Both the position numbers and the translations under genes were made by a program. A stretch of 64,000 bases of DNA. It comes from a bacterium (GTDB lineage: Bacteria; Myxococcota_A; UBA9160; UBA4427). This document shows, in pieces, positions 17,711 through 29,085 of the stretch. Position 1 is the first letter of the stretch. Each line of letters opens with the position of its first letter. The notes beneath the pieces are model-generated. The model did not search any database, was not told the DNA's origin, and worked only from the letters and a program-made list of their open reading frames with translations. Location of the stretch: NCBI GenBank assembly GCA_024742285.1, contig JANSYR010000003.1:310001-374000 (forward strand), in the 5' to 3' direction.

Positions 17711-19039
17711 TCAGCGCCGGCTGCGTCGCCGCGCGACGAAGGCCAGGCCACCGAGCCCCGCAACGAGCGCCATTCCGGTCGCCGGCTCGGGAACCGAGAG
17801 GTTCATGTTGAGCCGGGTGATCCGGAAGAACGAGTTGCCACTGTCGGGATCGACGGCGATCCCGCCTCCGAGCATCACGATGTTCCGGTTCGAGCCCGTG
17901 CCGGCCGGGTTGGGGCCGGTCGTGATCGAGTCGTCACCGGCGCGGCTGAAGAAGAAGCCCTGCGACGCCGGGCGGGTGCCGAAGTTCGGCTCGAAGGGAT
18001 CGCCACCGACCGTCGTCACGACCAGCGTGTACGGGTAGGGGTCCGAGCCGGAGATCGTCCCCGTCGTCATCTTGAAGCCCCAGCCCTGACCGGGCTGGTT
18101 CGGATCGGGGTCCGTGCCGCAGTTGCTGCCGGGACCGACGAAGGGGCTGAACTGCATGAAGCTCTGCCCGACCGTGCCGATGCCGTTGGTGCAGCCGAAC
18201 GTCTCGATGACCGCGCCGTTCGCGTTGAGCCGCGCGAAGACGCGCGGGCCGTTGTTGCCGGGGAGGGTCGTGAACTCGAAGTTCGGGCGACCACCCGTCC
18301 ACGCGAGGCTGTTGATGTCCATGTAGGAGCGCGTCGCCTGCGCGTCGGCCGCGTTCGGCGTCGACGGCTGGGCCGGAACGCGCCAGACGTTCTGGGCGAA
18401 GTTGCGGAGCAGGCTCAGCGTTCCGCCGAAGTTGTTCCGTCCCGAGGCGTTGCTGATCGACATCCGGATGCCGCGGTCGCCCTGGAGGATGGCGTCCAGC
18501 CAGAAGGGGCAGTCCCAGTCGCCGACCTGCGAGGACGCCGTGCCCGGGGCGGGGTTGCCGGGGTTGTGCGCGACCGGCGGGCACCAGGTGATCGCCGTAC
18601 CGGCGGTGTTGCAGCCCGGGCCGGGGCACTCGGCGAGGGCGCCGGCGCCCTCGGCGAAGGTCGCGACGCCCTGCACGCTCATGAAGGACTTGGTCGTCTG
18701 GCCGACGTTGCCGAAGGCCGGGAAGTCACGGAAGTTGAGGCCATTGCGGTTGAGCACGCCGCTCGGGACGGTGACCGTGCGGCCCACGGTGGTGCCCGTG
18801 GTCGCGCCCGCGACGCTGACCGCCTGAACACCGTCGGTCGGCGGGTATTCGACCGCCGCACCAGCGCCTTCCTTGCGACCGTAGACGCCCGGAATCAACT
18901 CGAACCCCGCGGAGGGGTTCTCCACCAGGATGCTTCCGATCATGTTTCGGGGGGCGGCGCTCGCAGTCGTAGCGGCCACGGCCACCACGGACAGAGCGGC
19001 CAGGCCCACGAGGCCCTGGACGAATCTTCGCTTCATCAT
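17711..19039 (-). CDS. PEP-CTERM sorting-domain exported protein
   Basis: The C terminus has the complete PEP-CTERM tripartite signal: VPEPAT, a hydrophobic stretch (GMALVAGLGGLAFVA) and RRRSRR. In Gram-negative bacteria this directs exosortase-dependent processing and surface or exopolysaccharide-associated export. The N terminus is a signal peptide (KRRFVQGLVGLAALSVVAVAATTASA). The 442-residue body is low in charge, rich in Gly, Asn, Thr and Pro, with scattered Cys, and has no recognised enzyme motif. A GAGGAG site precedes the start. The promoter should lie in the 290-base gap 19040-19329. The gene has its own strong terminator. No exosortase gene is in the window. Confidence 0.88.
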   Translation of the reverse strand: MMKRRFVQGLVGLAALSVVAVAATTASAAPRNMIGSILVENPSAGFELIPGVYGRKEGAGAAVEYPPTDGVQAVSVAGATTGTTVGRTVTVPSGVLNRNGLNFRDFPAFGNVGQTTKSFMSVQGVATFAEGAGALAECPGPGCNTAGTAITWCPPVAHNPGNPAPGTASSQVGDWDCPFWLDAILQGDRGIRMSISNASGRNNFGGTLSLLRNFAQNVWRVPAQPSTPNAADAQATRSYMDINSLAWTGGRPNFEFTTLPGNNGPRVFARLNANGAVIETFGCTNGIGTVGQSFMQFSPFVGPGSNCGTDPDPNQPGQGWGFKMTTGTISGSDPYPYTLVVTTVGGDPFEPNFGTRPASQGFFFSRAGDDSITTGPNPAGTGSNRNIVMLGGGIAVDPDSGNSFFRITRLNMNLSVPEPATGMALVAGLGGLAFVARRRSRR

Positions 19040-19265
19040 TCTCTGCTCCTCAACTTCCTTCGATGTCCCGAGCTGGCGCTCGATAAACTCATCCGCCTCG
19101 TGCCTGCCTGGGCTTCGTTCGACCCATCGTGCCGGGCCGATCCTTCGAGACGGATCCGACGGGAGCGGATCCCCCCGTCGTATGTGCGCTCCTGGACGGT
19201 TCGGGTGACGAACTGTCCGTCAAGACACACAGGCATTCTAAACACATGCGGACTCCGAGTCGATC

Positions 19266-19290
19266 AAAAAAAAAGCCTGAAATTCAGGTG
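19266..19290 (-). terminator. Rho-independent terminator after the TPR lipoprotein gene
   Basis: On the minus strand a short stem CCTGA/TCAGG with an ATT loop is followed by C and nine T residues (the A-run 19266-19274 on the plus strand). It lies about 40 bases after the TPR gene stop. The stem is short, but the T-tract is the longest in the region. Confidence 0.7.
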
Positions 19291-19329
19291 TTACGGACTG
19301 CCCGCGGGTGTGACTTCGGTTCCGGACGC

Positions 19330-21597
19330 TCAGGCTCCGACGCCCTCGATCGGCGTGATTCGCGTCGGCGGGAGCGCGCGATTCTCCTTCTCGGCGGCGA
19401 GAAGGGCCTCTGCACGAGCTTTCTCCCCGCGGGATCGATGCGCGGCCACCAGAGTCGCGAGAGCGTCGATTCCCCCCCGAAACAGCACGGCCCGCTCCGC
19501 GAGCTCGACGGTCCGGATGTCCGTCCGTCCGCTCGCCAGTCGAATTCGGGCCAGCTCGAGCGCAGCCGTCGAATCCCAGGGCTGCTCGCGAAGGTGACTC
19601 TCCCAGGCCTTCTCGGCCTCCTCTGCGCGACCCATTCGTGCGAGGACGCGTGCGATGCCGCGGCCGGGCTCCCCTTCGACCGGGGCGGCCTCGGCCGCGC
19701 GCCGGAAGAGCCCGAGGGCCTCTTCGAGGGCCCCCGCCCGCTCGAGGTGGGCGCCGAGCGAGTGAAGCGGTCGCCAGGCGTCGGGTGCGAGCGCGACCGC
19801 CCGCTCGAGATGGGCCTGGACTTCGGAGGCCGCCGCCCCGGTCGCATCGAGCACGAATCCACGAATCTCGTGGATCGCGCCGGCGTCGGGGCTGGCCTCC
19901 AGGGCCGCGGCGCTCTCGGCGAGGGCCTGGTCCTTCCGGCCGAGGTCGAGGAGCAGGCGGACACGCACCCGGAGCGCTTCCGCGCTGCGCGCGGCCGTGA
20001 AGTCGAATCCCTCGACCGCGTCGAGAGAGTCGAGGGCGGTCTCGGCGCCCTCGGTGGAATCCAGGCGCTCGGCGCGCATCGCCACGGCCGTCGGCCACAG
20101 CGGACCGCCCGAGAGGCGTTCGAGCAGGGTGCGGACACTGTCGTTCTCGGCGCTGCTCGCGGCGCGTAGCATCATCCGGATGCCCTCGGCGTCTTCGCGA
20201 TGCCGTCGGAAGTGCTGGGCGGCGCTGTTCCAGGCGTTCTGGAACGAGCCGGCGTGGAAGTAGAGCTTGGAGAGTCGCAGGGCCGCTTCCGTCTGCTCGG
20301 GACCCGAGCGGATCGATTGGCGGTACTCCTCGATCGCCCGCTCGAAGTCGCCGAGCTGCTCCGCCGCTCGCGCGGCGTAGTAGCGCGCGCCGGCGTTGTT
20401 GGGCCACGCGGGGAAAACCTCGTCGAGCCGGGCGAGGGCCTCCTTCGGTCGCTGCTCGTTCAGGTGGATTCGCGCCTCGATCAGCCCGCGGTACGAGTCG
20501 CGCTCGAGCTGGGCCGCGGTGGCGAGGGCCTCTTCGTGGCGTTCTGCCCGCGCTTGCAGGTCGGCCAGGGTCAGAATGGCGAGCTGGCTCGGTTGCGGTG
20601 TCGTGGCGATGGCCTGTCGGTAGGCTTCGATCGCCTTGTCGAGCTCGTCCCGGGCGACGTAGTGGTTCGTCAGGTCCGTCCAGGCCGCGATCCGCGTGCG
20701 GGGGGCCGCCTGCTCCGTTCCTTCGAGGAGGATCGCCTCGGCCCGTTCGTCGTCGCCCACCGCGACGGCGCGATCCGCGAGCTCGGTGCGGTAGCGCGCC
20801 GTACCCGGCGCGGCTTCCAGCGCCGCTTCCAGGATCGACGTCGCCCGGCCGCCCTCGCCGATGGCGTCGTAGAACGTGATCGATTGGGTGATCACCGCGT
20901 CGTCGAGGGGGAACGCCTCGAGGCAGGCGTCGAAGGACGCCCTGGCGGCCTCGGGCTTGCCGCGTTCCGCTTCGAGGGTGGCGCGGGTCGCGCAGACCAT
21001 GCCGCTGGAGACGGACGGCGTCGCCTGCCCATCGCTCCCCCCATCGATGGCGGCGATGGCCTCGGCCGCCTCGTCGACCCGACCGAGCACGATCAGCGCC
21101 GCGGCGCGAGAAGCGAGGGCCGACGCGTCGTCGGGGTGGTGCACGAGAAGCGCGTCGAAGTCCGCGAGTGCTTCTTCCGCCTGTCCCTCGTTCAGATAGG
21201 CCATGCCCCGGAGACTGAGCGCGATGGCGGAGTCCGGTACGGCCTCGAGCACGACCGTCGCGTTCTCGATCGTGCCGGGCGCGTCGCCGTTCTGCATGCT
21301 GGCGGCGGTGAGCTCGAGGTAGGCGCGCGTATGCCACGCCGGATCCTCGGCGGCCTTCTTCAGGGACCAGACCGCGATGGGTGAGCTGGTCGTCCGATTC
21401 AGCGCCCGGCCGTAGAGCAGGTTCACTTCCGGATCGTCCGGGGATGCTTCGAGCAGCGTTCGCAGGGGCTCGAGACTGTCCTCGAAGCGGCCTTCTGCAT
21501 GCAGGGTCCGGACGTCTTCGATCCGGGGGCCGGCATCGCAAGCCATGAGGATCGCGAGGAACAGACAGACGAGGAGGGCGCGGAGGGTCGGAGTCAT
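19330..21597 (-). CDS. TPR-repeat lipoprotein (possibly PEP-CTERM system PrsT-like)
   Basis: The 755-residue protein has a lipoprotein signal (LFLAILMAC, lipidated Cys about residue 20) and then tetratricopeptide repeats along its whole length. Clear units are SPDDPEVNLLYGRALNRT, VPDSAIALSLRGMAYLNEGQAEEALADF, DELDKAIEAYRQAIATTP, GDFERAIEEYRQSIRSGPEQTEAALRLSKLYF and APDAWRPLHSLGAHLERAGALEEALGLFRRA. It resembles the TPR lipoprotein PrsT found with exosortase/PEP-CTERM systems. The adjacent PEP-CTERM gene on the same strand supports that link, though no exosortase gene is present. It is divergent from the sulfatase-fold gene over 80 bases. Confidence 0.8.
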   Translation of the reverse strand: MTPTLRALLVCLFLAILMACDAGPRIEDVRTLHAEGRFEDSLEPLRTLLEASPDDPEVNLLYGRALNRTTSSPIAVWSLKKAAEDPAWHTRAYLELTAASMQNGDAPGTIENATVVLEAVPDSAIALSLRGMAYLNEGQAEEALADFDALLVHHPDDASALASRAAALIVLGRVDEAAEAIAAIDGGSDGQATPSVSSGMVCATRATLEAERGKPEAARASFDACLEAFPLDDAVITQSITFYDAIGEGGRATSILEAALEAAPGTARYRTELADRAVAVGDDERAEAILLEGTEQAAPRTRIAAWTDLTNHYVARDELDKAIEAYRQAIATTPQPSQLAILTLADLQARAERHEEALATAAQLERDSYRGLIEARIHLNEQRPKEALARLDEVFPAWPNNAGARYYAARAAEQLGDFERAIEEYRQSIRSGPEQTEAALRLSKLYFHAGSFQNAWNSAAQHFRRHREDAEGIRMMLRAASSAENDSVRTLLERLSGGPLWPTAVAMRAERLDSTEGAETALDSLDAVEGFDFTAARSAEALRVRVRLLLDLGRKDQALAESAAALEASPDAGAIHEIRGFVLDATGAAASEVQAHLERAVALAPDAWRPLHSLGAHLERAGALEEALGLFRRAAEAAPVEGEPGRGIARVLARMGRAEEAEKAWESHLREQPWDSTAALELARIRLASGRTDIRTVELAERAVLFRGGIDALATLVAAHRSRGEKARAEALLAAEKENRALPPTRITPIEGVGA

Positions 21598-21677
21598 GAC
21601 TCGCCGAGCGTACCACCCCGTGCGGGCCCATGGCGTCGCATCGCTCCGGCAACCGGGGTGCGCTAGACCCTCCCGTC

Positions 21678-23099
21678 ATGAAGATCGTGCGCGCGTTCCT
21701 CGCTTCCGCGGCCGGGCTGATCGCCCTGGCCGTGATCCTCTACTTCGCCGGCGTTCTGCAGATCGAGATGGGGAACGCCGACTCGCGTCCGCGCGGGACG
21801 ATCTACGACATCGAGTCCCTCAAGCGACGAGACGACGTCAACGTCCTCTTCATCCTGACGGACACGCTCCGTTCGCACCGGCTCCACAGCTACGGCTACG
21901 ACCGCGAGACGTCGCCGACCTTCGACTACATGGCCGAGACGGGCGTGCGGTTCGCGCGACAGCTCGCCCAGTCCTCCTGGACGAAGTGTTCGATGGCCTC
22001 GCTCTGGACCGGGGTGTACCCCCAGCGGACCGGCGTGCTGCGCTCCCCCCACGGCACCCCGGAAGAGGCGGTGATGCCGGCGGAGATCTTCCGGGAGGCC
22101 GGCTTCCGCACAGCGGGCATCTGGCGGAACGGCTGGGTCGCGCCGAATTTCGGATTCTCCCAGGGCTTCGAGGTCTACGAACGCCCGCTGCCGAAGGGCC
22201 GTCCTCGTCACCTCAGGGTCGAGAATCCGCACATCAAGCTCGAGGGAACGGATCTCGATGCGCTCGAAGCCGCCGTCGAGTTCCTGCGGATCCACGGCAA
22301 GGAGCGCTGGTTCCTCTACGTGCATCTGATGGACATCCATCAGTACCTCTACGATCCGTCGAGCGCGCTCTTCGGCACGACCTACTCCGACATCTACGAC
22401 AACTCGATCCACCGCACCGACGGGATCATCGGTCAGCTGCTGACGCATCTCGTCGATGAGGGGCTGCTCGAGAACACGCTCGTGGTGATGGCTTCGGATC
22501 ACGGCGAGGCGTTCAGCGAGCGGGGCCTCGAAGGCCACGCCCGGGAAGTCTTCCGGGAGTCGACCGAAGTCCCCTTCATCCTCGGCTTTCCCTTCCGCCT
22601 CGATCCGGGGCTCGTCGTCGAGCAGCGCACCCGGAACGTCGACATCTTCCCGACCGTCCTCGATCTGCTCGGGCTGCCCCCGCTCCCCGACACGGACGGA
22701 CGTTCGCTCGCACCGGAGATCTTCGCGGCGGCCTCGGGTCGAGGGGCGGCCGAGGACGACATCGTCGGGGTGGCCCATCTCGATCGCGGTTGGGGACGCG
22801 AGACGCACCCTTCGCGTCCCGCCATCGCGATCACCCTCGGTCCCTACCGCTACGTCCTCCAGCGCGGCACGGGAGACCCGAACGATCCCGAGATCGAGTC
22901 CCTCTTCGATGCCAGCGACGATCCGCTCGAGCGGCGCAACGTGATCGAAGAGCTCCCGGACGTCGCCGACGACCTCCGCGACCTCGCGGACGAATACCTC
23001 GCGACCGAGGGCTCACCCTGGGGCGGGGGGCCGCTCGAAGTCGAGATCGACGAGATGGAAGCGAATCAGCTCCGCGCCCTCGGCTACGCCGTCGAGTAG
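21678..23099 (+). CDS. Membrane-anchored sulfatase-fold (alkaline phosphatase superfamily) enzyme with Thr in place of formylglycine Cys
   Basis: The 473-residue protein has one N-terminal membrane helix and a sulfatase-type catalytic domain. Metal-site motifs are LTDTLRSHRLHSYGY (Asp62) and VVMASDHGEAF. Where arylsulfatases have CxPSRxxLLTG, this protein has TKCSMASLWTG. The nucleophile position is therefore Thr102, not the Cys that becomes formylglycine. LtaS- and EptA-type phosphotransferases also use Thr. A hydrolase or lipid-headgroup transferase role is thus possible and sulfatase activity is doubtful. The remaining sequence, with FPTVLDLLGLPPLPDTDGRSL, is typical of sulfatases. ATG at 21678 gives a compact signal anchor; the open frame upstream has no signal sequence. 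Confidence 0.85.
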   Translation: MKIVRAFLASAAGLIALAVILYFAGVLQIEMGNADSRPRGTIYDIESLKRRDDVNVLFILTDTLRSHRLHSYGYDRETSPTFDYMAETGVRFARQLAQSSWTKCSMASLWTGVYPQRTGVLRSPHGTPEEAVMPAEIFREAGFRTAGIWRNGWVAPNFGFSQGFEVYERPLPKGRPRHLRVENPHIKLEGTDLDALEAAVEFLRIHGKERWFLYVHLMDIHQYLYDPSSALFGTTYSDIYDNSIHRTDGIIGQLLTHLVDEGLLENTLVVMASDHGEAFSERGLEGHAREVFRESTEVPFILGFPFRLDPGLVVEQRTRNVDIFPTVLDLLGLPPLPDTDGRSLAPEIFAAASGRGAAEDDIVGVAHLDRGWGRETHPSRPAIAITLGPYRYVLQRGTGDPNDPEIESLFDASDDPLERRNVIEELPDVADDLRDLADEYLATEGSPWGGGPLEVEIDEMEANQLRALGYAVE

Positions 23100-23131
23100 C
23101 CGCCCACCCACCCGCAGCCGGCGGCTCAGGC

Positions 23132-25813
23132 TCAGAACGAGACTTTTGCGCTCAGGCCGTAGGTTCGCGGGTCGCCGACGAGGTTGCCGACCAGGCCAGG
23201 GCCCGCGGAGGCGTCGAAGGCGAGCTGCTTGTAGACCTCGTTGGTCAGGTTGCGGATCCAGCCCGAGACCTCGACGGTGCCCGACTCGTTGGTGAGCGTG
23301 ACCCGGAGGTTGTGCAGGATCAGGGCTTCCTGACCGATCGCGAGCTCCGGCATGAAGATCTCACCCGTGGCGTCCGGTGCGCCCCGGCCGCCGCTCGGGT
23401 CGAAGTAGACGTCGTCCGACCACGTGAACTCGTAGCGGGGGGTGATCGTCATGCCGTTCGCGACGGGAAAGGGGTAGCTGACGTTGCCGGAGACCTTGAA
23501 CCGAGGCGCGTTCGGGAGCGGGTTGTTGTTGAAGTCGGTGACGATCCGCTGGATGCGGGTCGCGACGCTGCCGTCCTGTCGCCCCAGGGCGTCGGTGAAG
23601 TCGAGGAACCGACTCTCGAGCCAGCTGAAGCGAAGCTCCGCGATCAGGCCGTCGATCGGTTCGAGCGTGGTCTCGACCTCGGCGCCGTAGAGCTCGGCGT
23701 CGTCGGCGTTGATCACGATCCGCTGCGGGGGCTCGCCGGCGTTGTTCGAGAACGTGAACACCTGGTAGTTGTCGTACGTGTACCAGAAGAACGCGCTGGT
23801 GAGCCGCAGTCGATCCTCGAACCAGCTCCCCTTGAAGCCGACTTCGAACGCGTCGATCACCTCGGGGTCGGCCACGTCCGTCACGGAGCCGGCCTTCCGC
23901 GCGTCGCGCGCGTTGAACTGCGCGCCCTTCCAGCCGTGGGAGTACTTCACGTAGACGTTCCGGAGCTCGTCGATGTCGTAGTTCAGCTTGATCGTGCCCG
24001 TCGGATGATCGACGGTCAGCGTGCGCTGACAGGGCGGAATCTCGCCGTCGAGCGAGATCCGGCAGCTCGAGGTGAGCACGCCGGGTGCGGTCTCCGCGAA
24101 GATGCGGGCGGCGAAGCGCTTGTACTCCCAGTTGTACCGTCCGCCGGCTTCGAGGGTGAGGTCGGTCAGGATGTCCCACTCGAAGTCCGCGAAGACGCCG
24201 AAGCTGCGCGTGTCCTGGACGTAGTCGGCGACGCTCGGCTCGAAGGGCGTTCGCGTGAACGTGAACTGGTAGTAGTCGAGGCGCTCCTCCAGATAGAAGA
24301 CGCCCGTGCTCCACGAGAGCGGCATCTCGTCGAGCTCGCCGGAGGCCTGCACGTCCTGGGTGAACTGCCAGAGATCGTCCTCGATCAGGAACTCGAATGC
24401 GGTGTTCGGCGAATAGTCGGCATCGATCAGGCGCTCGCGATCGTCACGCTCGAAGCCGGTGATGGAGTCGATCTTCACCGCGTCGAGCGTCCACTCGCCC
24501 TTCACGTAGGCGCCCCAGCTCGTCTGCCGCTCGTAGCCCGGGTTGTTGTAGGCCCCCTCGAAGGGACGGCGGTCGAGGGGACGGTCCGCGAGGTTCTGCG
24601 CGAGGAGAGAGCTGGCCAGCGCCCTCGACTGCGGGCCCAGGGCACGGCAGGCGGCCTGCGCCGCCGGATCTCCGGGAAACTGCCTTCGACATTCGGCGTT
24701 GCTCGGCTGCGGGAGCGGCGCGAGGATCCGCTGGAGCTCCTGCCCGATCTCGGGCTGGACGTAGTTGAGTCGATCGCTCCCGCCGAACGTGTTCCGGGCG
24801 CCGATGTGTTCGCCGACGGTTCCGAGCTGGTCGCGGCGACTGCCGTGGAACGAGAAGGTCCACTGCATGTCCACGTCGGGCGGCTCGTAGACCGCGGTGA
24901 AGCGGCCCGCCCACACGTCGATGTCGTTGAGCTTGCTCCCGAGGCCGGGCCGGAGATCCACGGCGAGGCTGTTGCCACAGGCTCCCCCGACGTCGATTTC
25001 TTCCTGCGTGAGCCCGGCGCAGCGATTCGTGACGAGGCCGTTTCGGCGCTTCAGGGAAAACGCGGCCCGGGCCGCGAGGACGTCCGCGACGATCGGCGCT
25101 TCGAGGGCGCCTTCGACGTCGATGGAGTTGAAGTTGCCGTAGTCGAATCGGAGGAATCCACCGAACTCCCCCGTCGGCTTGCGCGTGTAGACCTTGATCG
25201 CGCCGGCCGAGGCGTTCCGCCCCGCACCGGATCCCTGGGGTCCCTTCAGGATCGAGACCGCTTCGACGTCGAAGAGCTGCTTCAGCTGGATCGCCGGGAG
25301 GTTCTTCGGCACGTCGTCTTCGTAGATCGCGACGGAGCCCGAGGCGTTGGAGTCGAAGGCGTTCAGACCGACGCCGCGGATGAAGAAGGTCGCCGAGGTC
25401 GAGCCTGCGGTTCGGATCTCGAGGTTCGGCGTGAAGGCGGCGACGTCCGACATGTCGGCTGCGCCCATCGCTTCGAGGTCGGAAGAATCGAAAGCGGTGA
25501 CGGAGACCGTCGCCGACGTCAGCGCATCGATCACGCCACTCGAGGTGACGACCATCTCCTCGACCCCGGCCCACGGATCGTTCGTGCCCTCGGCGGAATT
25601 CTGCGCCGTCGCCGGGGAAGCGATCAGGTTCGCAACGAGTAGGACGGTGGCCGCGAGCGACTGAACGGCCACGAGCGGTCGAACGGCCACGAGCGACTGA
25701 ACGGCCACGAGCGACTGAACGGCCACGAGCGGCTGAACGGCCTCGAGCGATAGACGGAGAGCCGTAGTGAGCGCGACGCAGCCGGATCGTCGGCCTGCCG
25801 GGGATTTGGGCAT
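23132..25813 (-). CDS. TonB-dependent outer-membrane receptor
   Basis: The 893-residue protein is a TonB-dependent receptor for uptake of a siderophore, vitamin or other bulky substrate. After a repeat-rich signal peptide ending SPATA comes a TonB-box-like EEMVVTSS. The plug domain has LTSATVSVTAFDSSDLEAMGAADMSD, FFIRGVG and SILKGPQGSGAGRNASAGAI. A 22-strand barrel region follows and the chain ends in Phe (SAKVSF), the usual barrel-assembly signal. The sequence style (VGLNAFDSNASGSVAIYEDDV) resembles receptors used by sphingomonads and marine proteobacteria for aromatic or terpenoid uptake. The ATG at 25813 is inferred from the signal peptide; no strong ribosome site is visible. It is divergent from the small barrel gene. 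Confidence 0.92.
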   Translation of the reverse strand: MPKSPAGRRSGCVALTTALRLSLEAVQPLVAVQSLVAVQSLVAVRPLVAVQSLAATVLLVANLIASPATAQNSAEGTNDPWAGVEEMVVTSSGVIDALTSATVSVTAFDSSDLEAMGAADMSDVAAFTPNLEIRTAGSTSATFFIRGVGLNAFDSNASGSVAIYEDDVPKNLPAIQLKQLFDVEAVSILKGPQGSGAGRNASAGAIKVYTRKPTGEFGGFLRFDYGNFNSIDVEGALEAPIVADVLAARAAFSLKRRNGLVTNRCAGLTQEEIDVGGACGNSLAVDLRPGLGSKLNDIDVWAGRFTAVYEPPDVDMQWTFSFHGSRRDQLGTVGEHIGARNTFGGSDRLNYVQPEIGQELQRILAPLPQPSNAECRRQFPGDPAAQAACRALGPQSRALASSLLAQNLADRPLDRRPFEGAYNNPGYERQTSWGAYVKGEWTLDAVKIDSITGFERDDRERLIDADYSPNTAFEFLIEDDLWQFTQDVQASGELDEMPLSWSTGVFYLEERLDYYQFTFTRTPFEPSVADYVQDTRSFGVFADFEWDILTDLTLEAGGRYNWEYKRFAARIFAETAPGVLTSSCRISLDGEIPPCQRTLTVDHPTGTIKLNYDIDELRNVYVKYSHGWKGAQFNARDARKAGSVTDVADPEVIDAFEVGFKGSWFEDRLRLTSAFFWYTYDNYQVFTFSNNAGEPPQRIVINADDAELYGAEVETTLEPIDGLIAELRFSWLESRFLDFTDALGRQDGSVATRIQRIVTDFNNNPLPNAPRFKVSGNVSYPFPVANGMTITPRYEFTWSDDVYFDPSGGRGAPDATGEIFMPELAIGQEALILHNLRVTLTNESGTVEVSGWIRNLTNEVYKQLAFDASAGPGLVGNLVGDPRTYGLSAKVSF
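25655..25744 (-). repeat. 18-bp tandem repeat in the TonB receptor signal sequence
   Basis: Five units of 18 bp start at 25655, 25673, 25691, 25709 and 25727 with core GAGCGACTGAACGGCCAC; the second and fifth carry a few changes. On the coding strand they give a six-residue repeat (LVAVQS with variants LVAVRP and LEAVQP) that lengthens the signal-peptide hydrophobic part. Confidence 0.9.
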
Positions 25814-25903
25814 GGCGCGATCGTTCAGTATCCGGCGGCGACCGTCAACCGGTTCGGCGGAAGCATCGCTGGGCAAAGATCCCCAGCGTGCTACCCCATT
25901 TCC

Positions 25904-26857
25904 ATGTTCCGAACCGCGAAGCCGCGCTCGCCCCGATCGACCCTCCGGACATTCACGCAAACCGGCTCGATGCTCGTTCTCGTCGCAGGCGCGATGCTCT
26001 TCCCGCCCGGCGTCCGGGCGGAGGAAGCTTCGAAGCTCGGTGAGCTGCTCGGTGAATGGCAGCCCGGACTCTCGATCTTCACCGCCGGGCTTCCCGAGGA
26101 GCGCGCCGGGCAAGCCACCACGGAGTTCGAGGGCTTCCAGGACGGGGAGAGCACCGGACTCCCTTGGAGCGTGGGCGCGGGCGTCGAGCTCGCGAGTCCG
26201 CCGCTCTTCGATGCGCCGGTGAAGCCGCGTCTGATCGTCCATGCCGAGTTCGCCTACGTTCTGGACAGCAACGACCCCGTGACGTCCATCGGTGATCCCG
26301 GGGGCCGGCCCAGCGTCTCTCCCTTCTTCCCCGCTCCGATCTCGATCGAGAGCCAGGGGGTCGCCCTCAAGGCCCAGGCCAAGCCCTGGGTCCTGACGGG
26401 GGGCATCGGGTCTCAGGTCGAGTTCGAGCTCTTCGACCGGGCGGTCTACGTGCGCCCCAGTCTCGAGTGGATGTACCGGCGCGACACGCTCCAGGCGATC
26501 GTCGGGGCAGGCGAGGGCGAAGTCCTCGATGGCGCCGGCAACTGCAACCCGTGCCGCGTCCTCTTCATCGATGCGGAGCGCGAGAAGGGCTACCACAGCC
26601 TCGGCGCCGGGATCGACGCGGGGATCGACGCGGGACGCGCCGGGCCGATGCTCGCGCGCTTCTTCACGACCTTCCGCGTCTATCACATCCTCGGCGATCG
26701 CAAGGCCGACCTCGCGGAGACCGGAACCTGGGAGCTCGAGGACGGCAGCCCGTCCACCCGGGTCCCCCCGACGAGCAGCTTCACGGGACGCTACGAGCGC
26801 GAGCCCGTCCACTACCGGGTCGGTGCGGGCTTCCGGCTGCTCTGGTCGCCGGAGTAG
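25904..26857 (+). CDS. Exported, probably outer-membrane beta-barrel protein
   Basis: No named family is recognised. The 317-residue protein has a signal peptide (MLVLVAGAMLFPPGVRA) and then alternating hydrophobic/hydrophilic strands: KPRLIVHAEFAYVLD, LTGGIGSQVEFELFD, VYVRPSLEWMYRRD, ARFFTTFRVYHIL and the closing VHYRVGAGFRLLW. That pattern, and the aromatic end, fit an outer-membrane barrel of 8-12 strands. A CNPCR motif could form a disulfide. A GIDAGIDAGR duplication lies near residue 238. It is divergent from the TonB receptor over 90 bases, so the two may share regulation. Confidence 0.7.
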   Translation: MFRTAKPRSPRSTLRTFTQTGSMLVLVAGAMLFPPGVRAEEASKLGELLGEWQPGLSIFTAGLPEERAGQATTEFEGFQDGESTGLPWSVGAGVELASPPLFDAPVKPRLIVHAEFAYVLDSNDPVTSIGDPGGRPSVSPFFPAPISIESQGVALKAQAKPWVLTGGIGSQVEFELFDRAVYVRPSLEWMYRRDTLQAIVGAGEGEVLDGAGNCNPCRVLFIDAEREKGYHSLGAGIDAGIDAGRAGPMLARFFTTFRVYHILGDRKADLAETGTWELEDGSPSTRVPPTSSFTGRYEREPVHYRVGAGFRLLWSPE

Positions 26858-27065
26858 CAGCCCCCGCCTGCCCGGACCCGCGCGGTGGGCGGCCCGGCCT
26901 CGGCGGGAACGCCTCGAATCCGACGTCGACCGCTTGAATCGCCGCCCACTCGGCCCATACTCCCGCCCCGCCGGCGCCCGGGAACCCTCACGGGCTCGGC
27001 GGCGTCGAAGCCGCGTGTCGGCCGCGATCACGCGGCCCTGGACCGCGGACGCCGAGGAGGACGAG

Positions 27066-28085
<1,020 letters not shown>

Positions 28086-28110
28086 CGAGCCGTCAGGCCT
28101 TTCTTCTTCG

Positions 28111-29081
<971 letters not shown>

Positions 29082-29085
<4 letters not shown>

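Noticed and set aside
19238-21679. An 813-codon frame on the same strand as the TPR lipoprotein
   Set aside because: It is a frame-shifted shadow with Arg/Pro-rich sequence; the TPR frame has a signal peptide and clear repeats.
25655-25744. Possible CRISPR-like array
   Set aside because: The units are contiguous 18-mers without spacers, are in frame and lie within a coding region; no cas genes are present.
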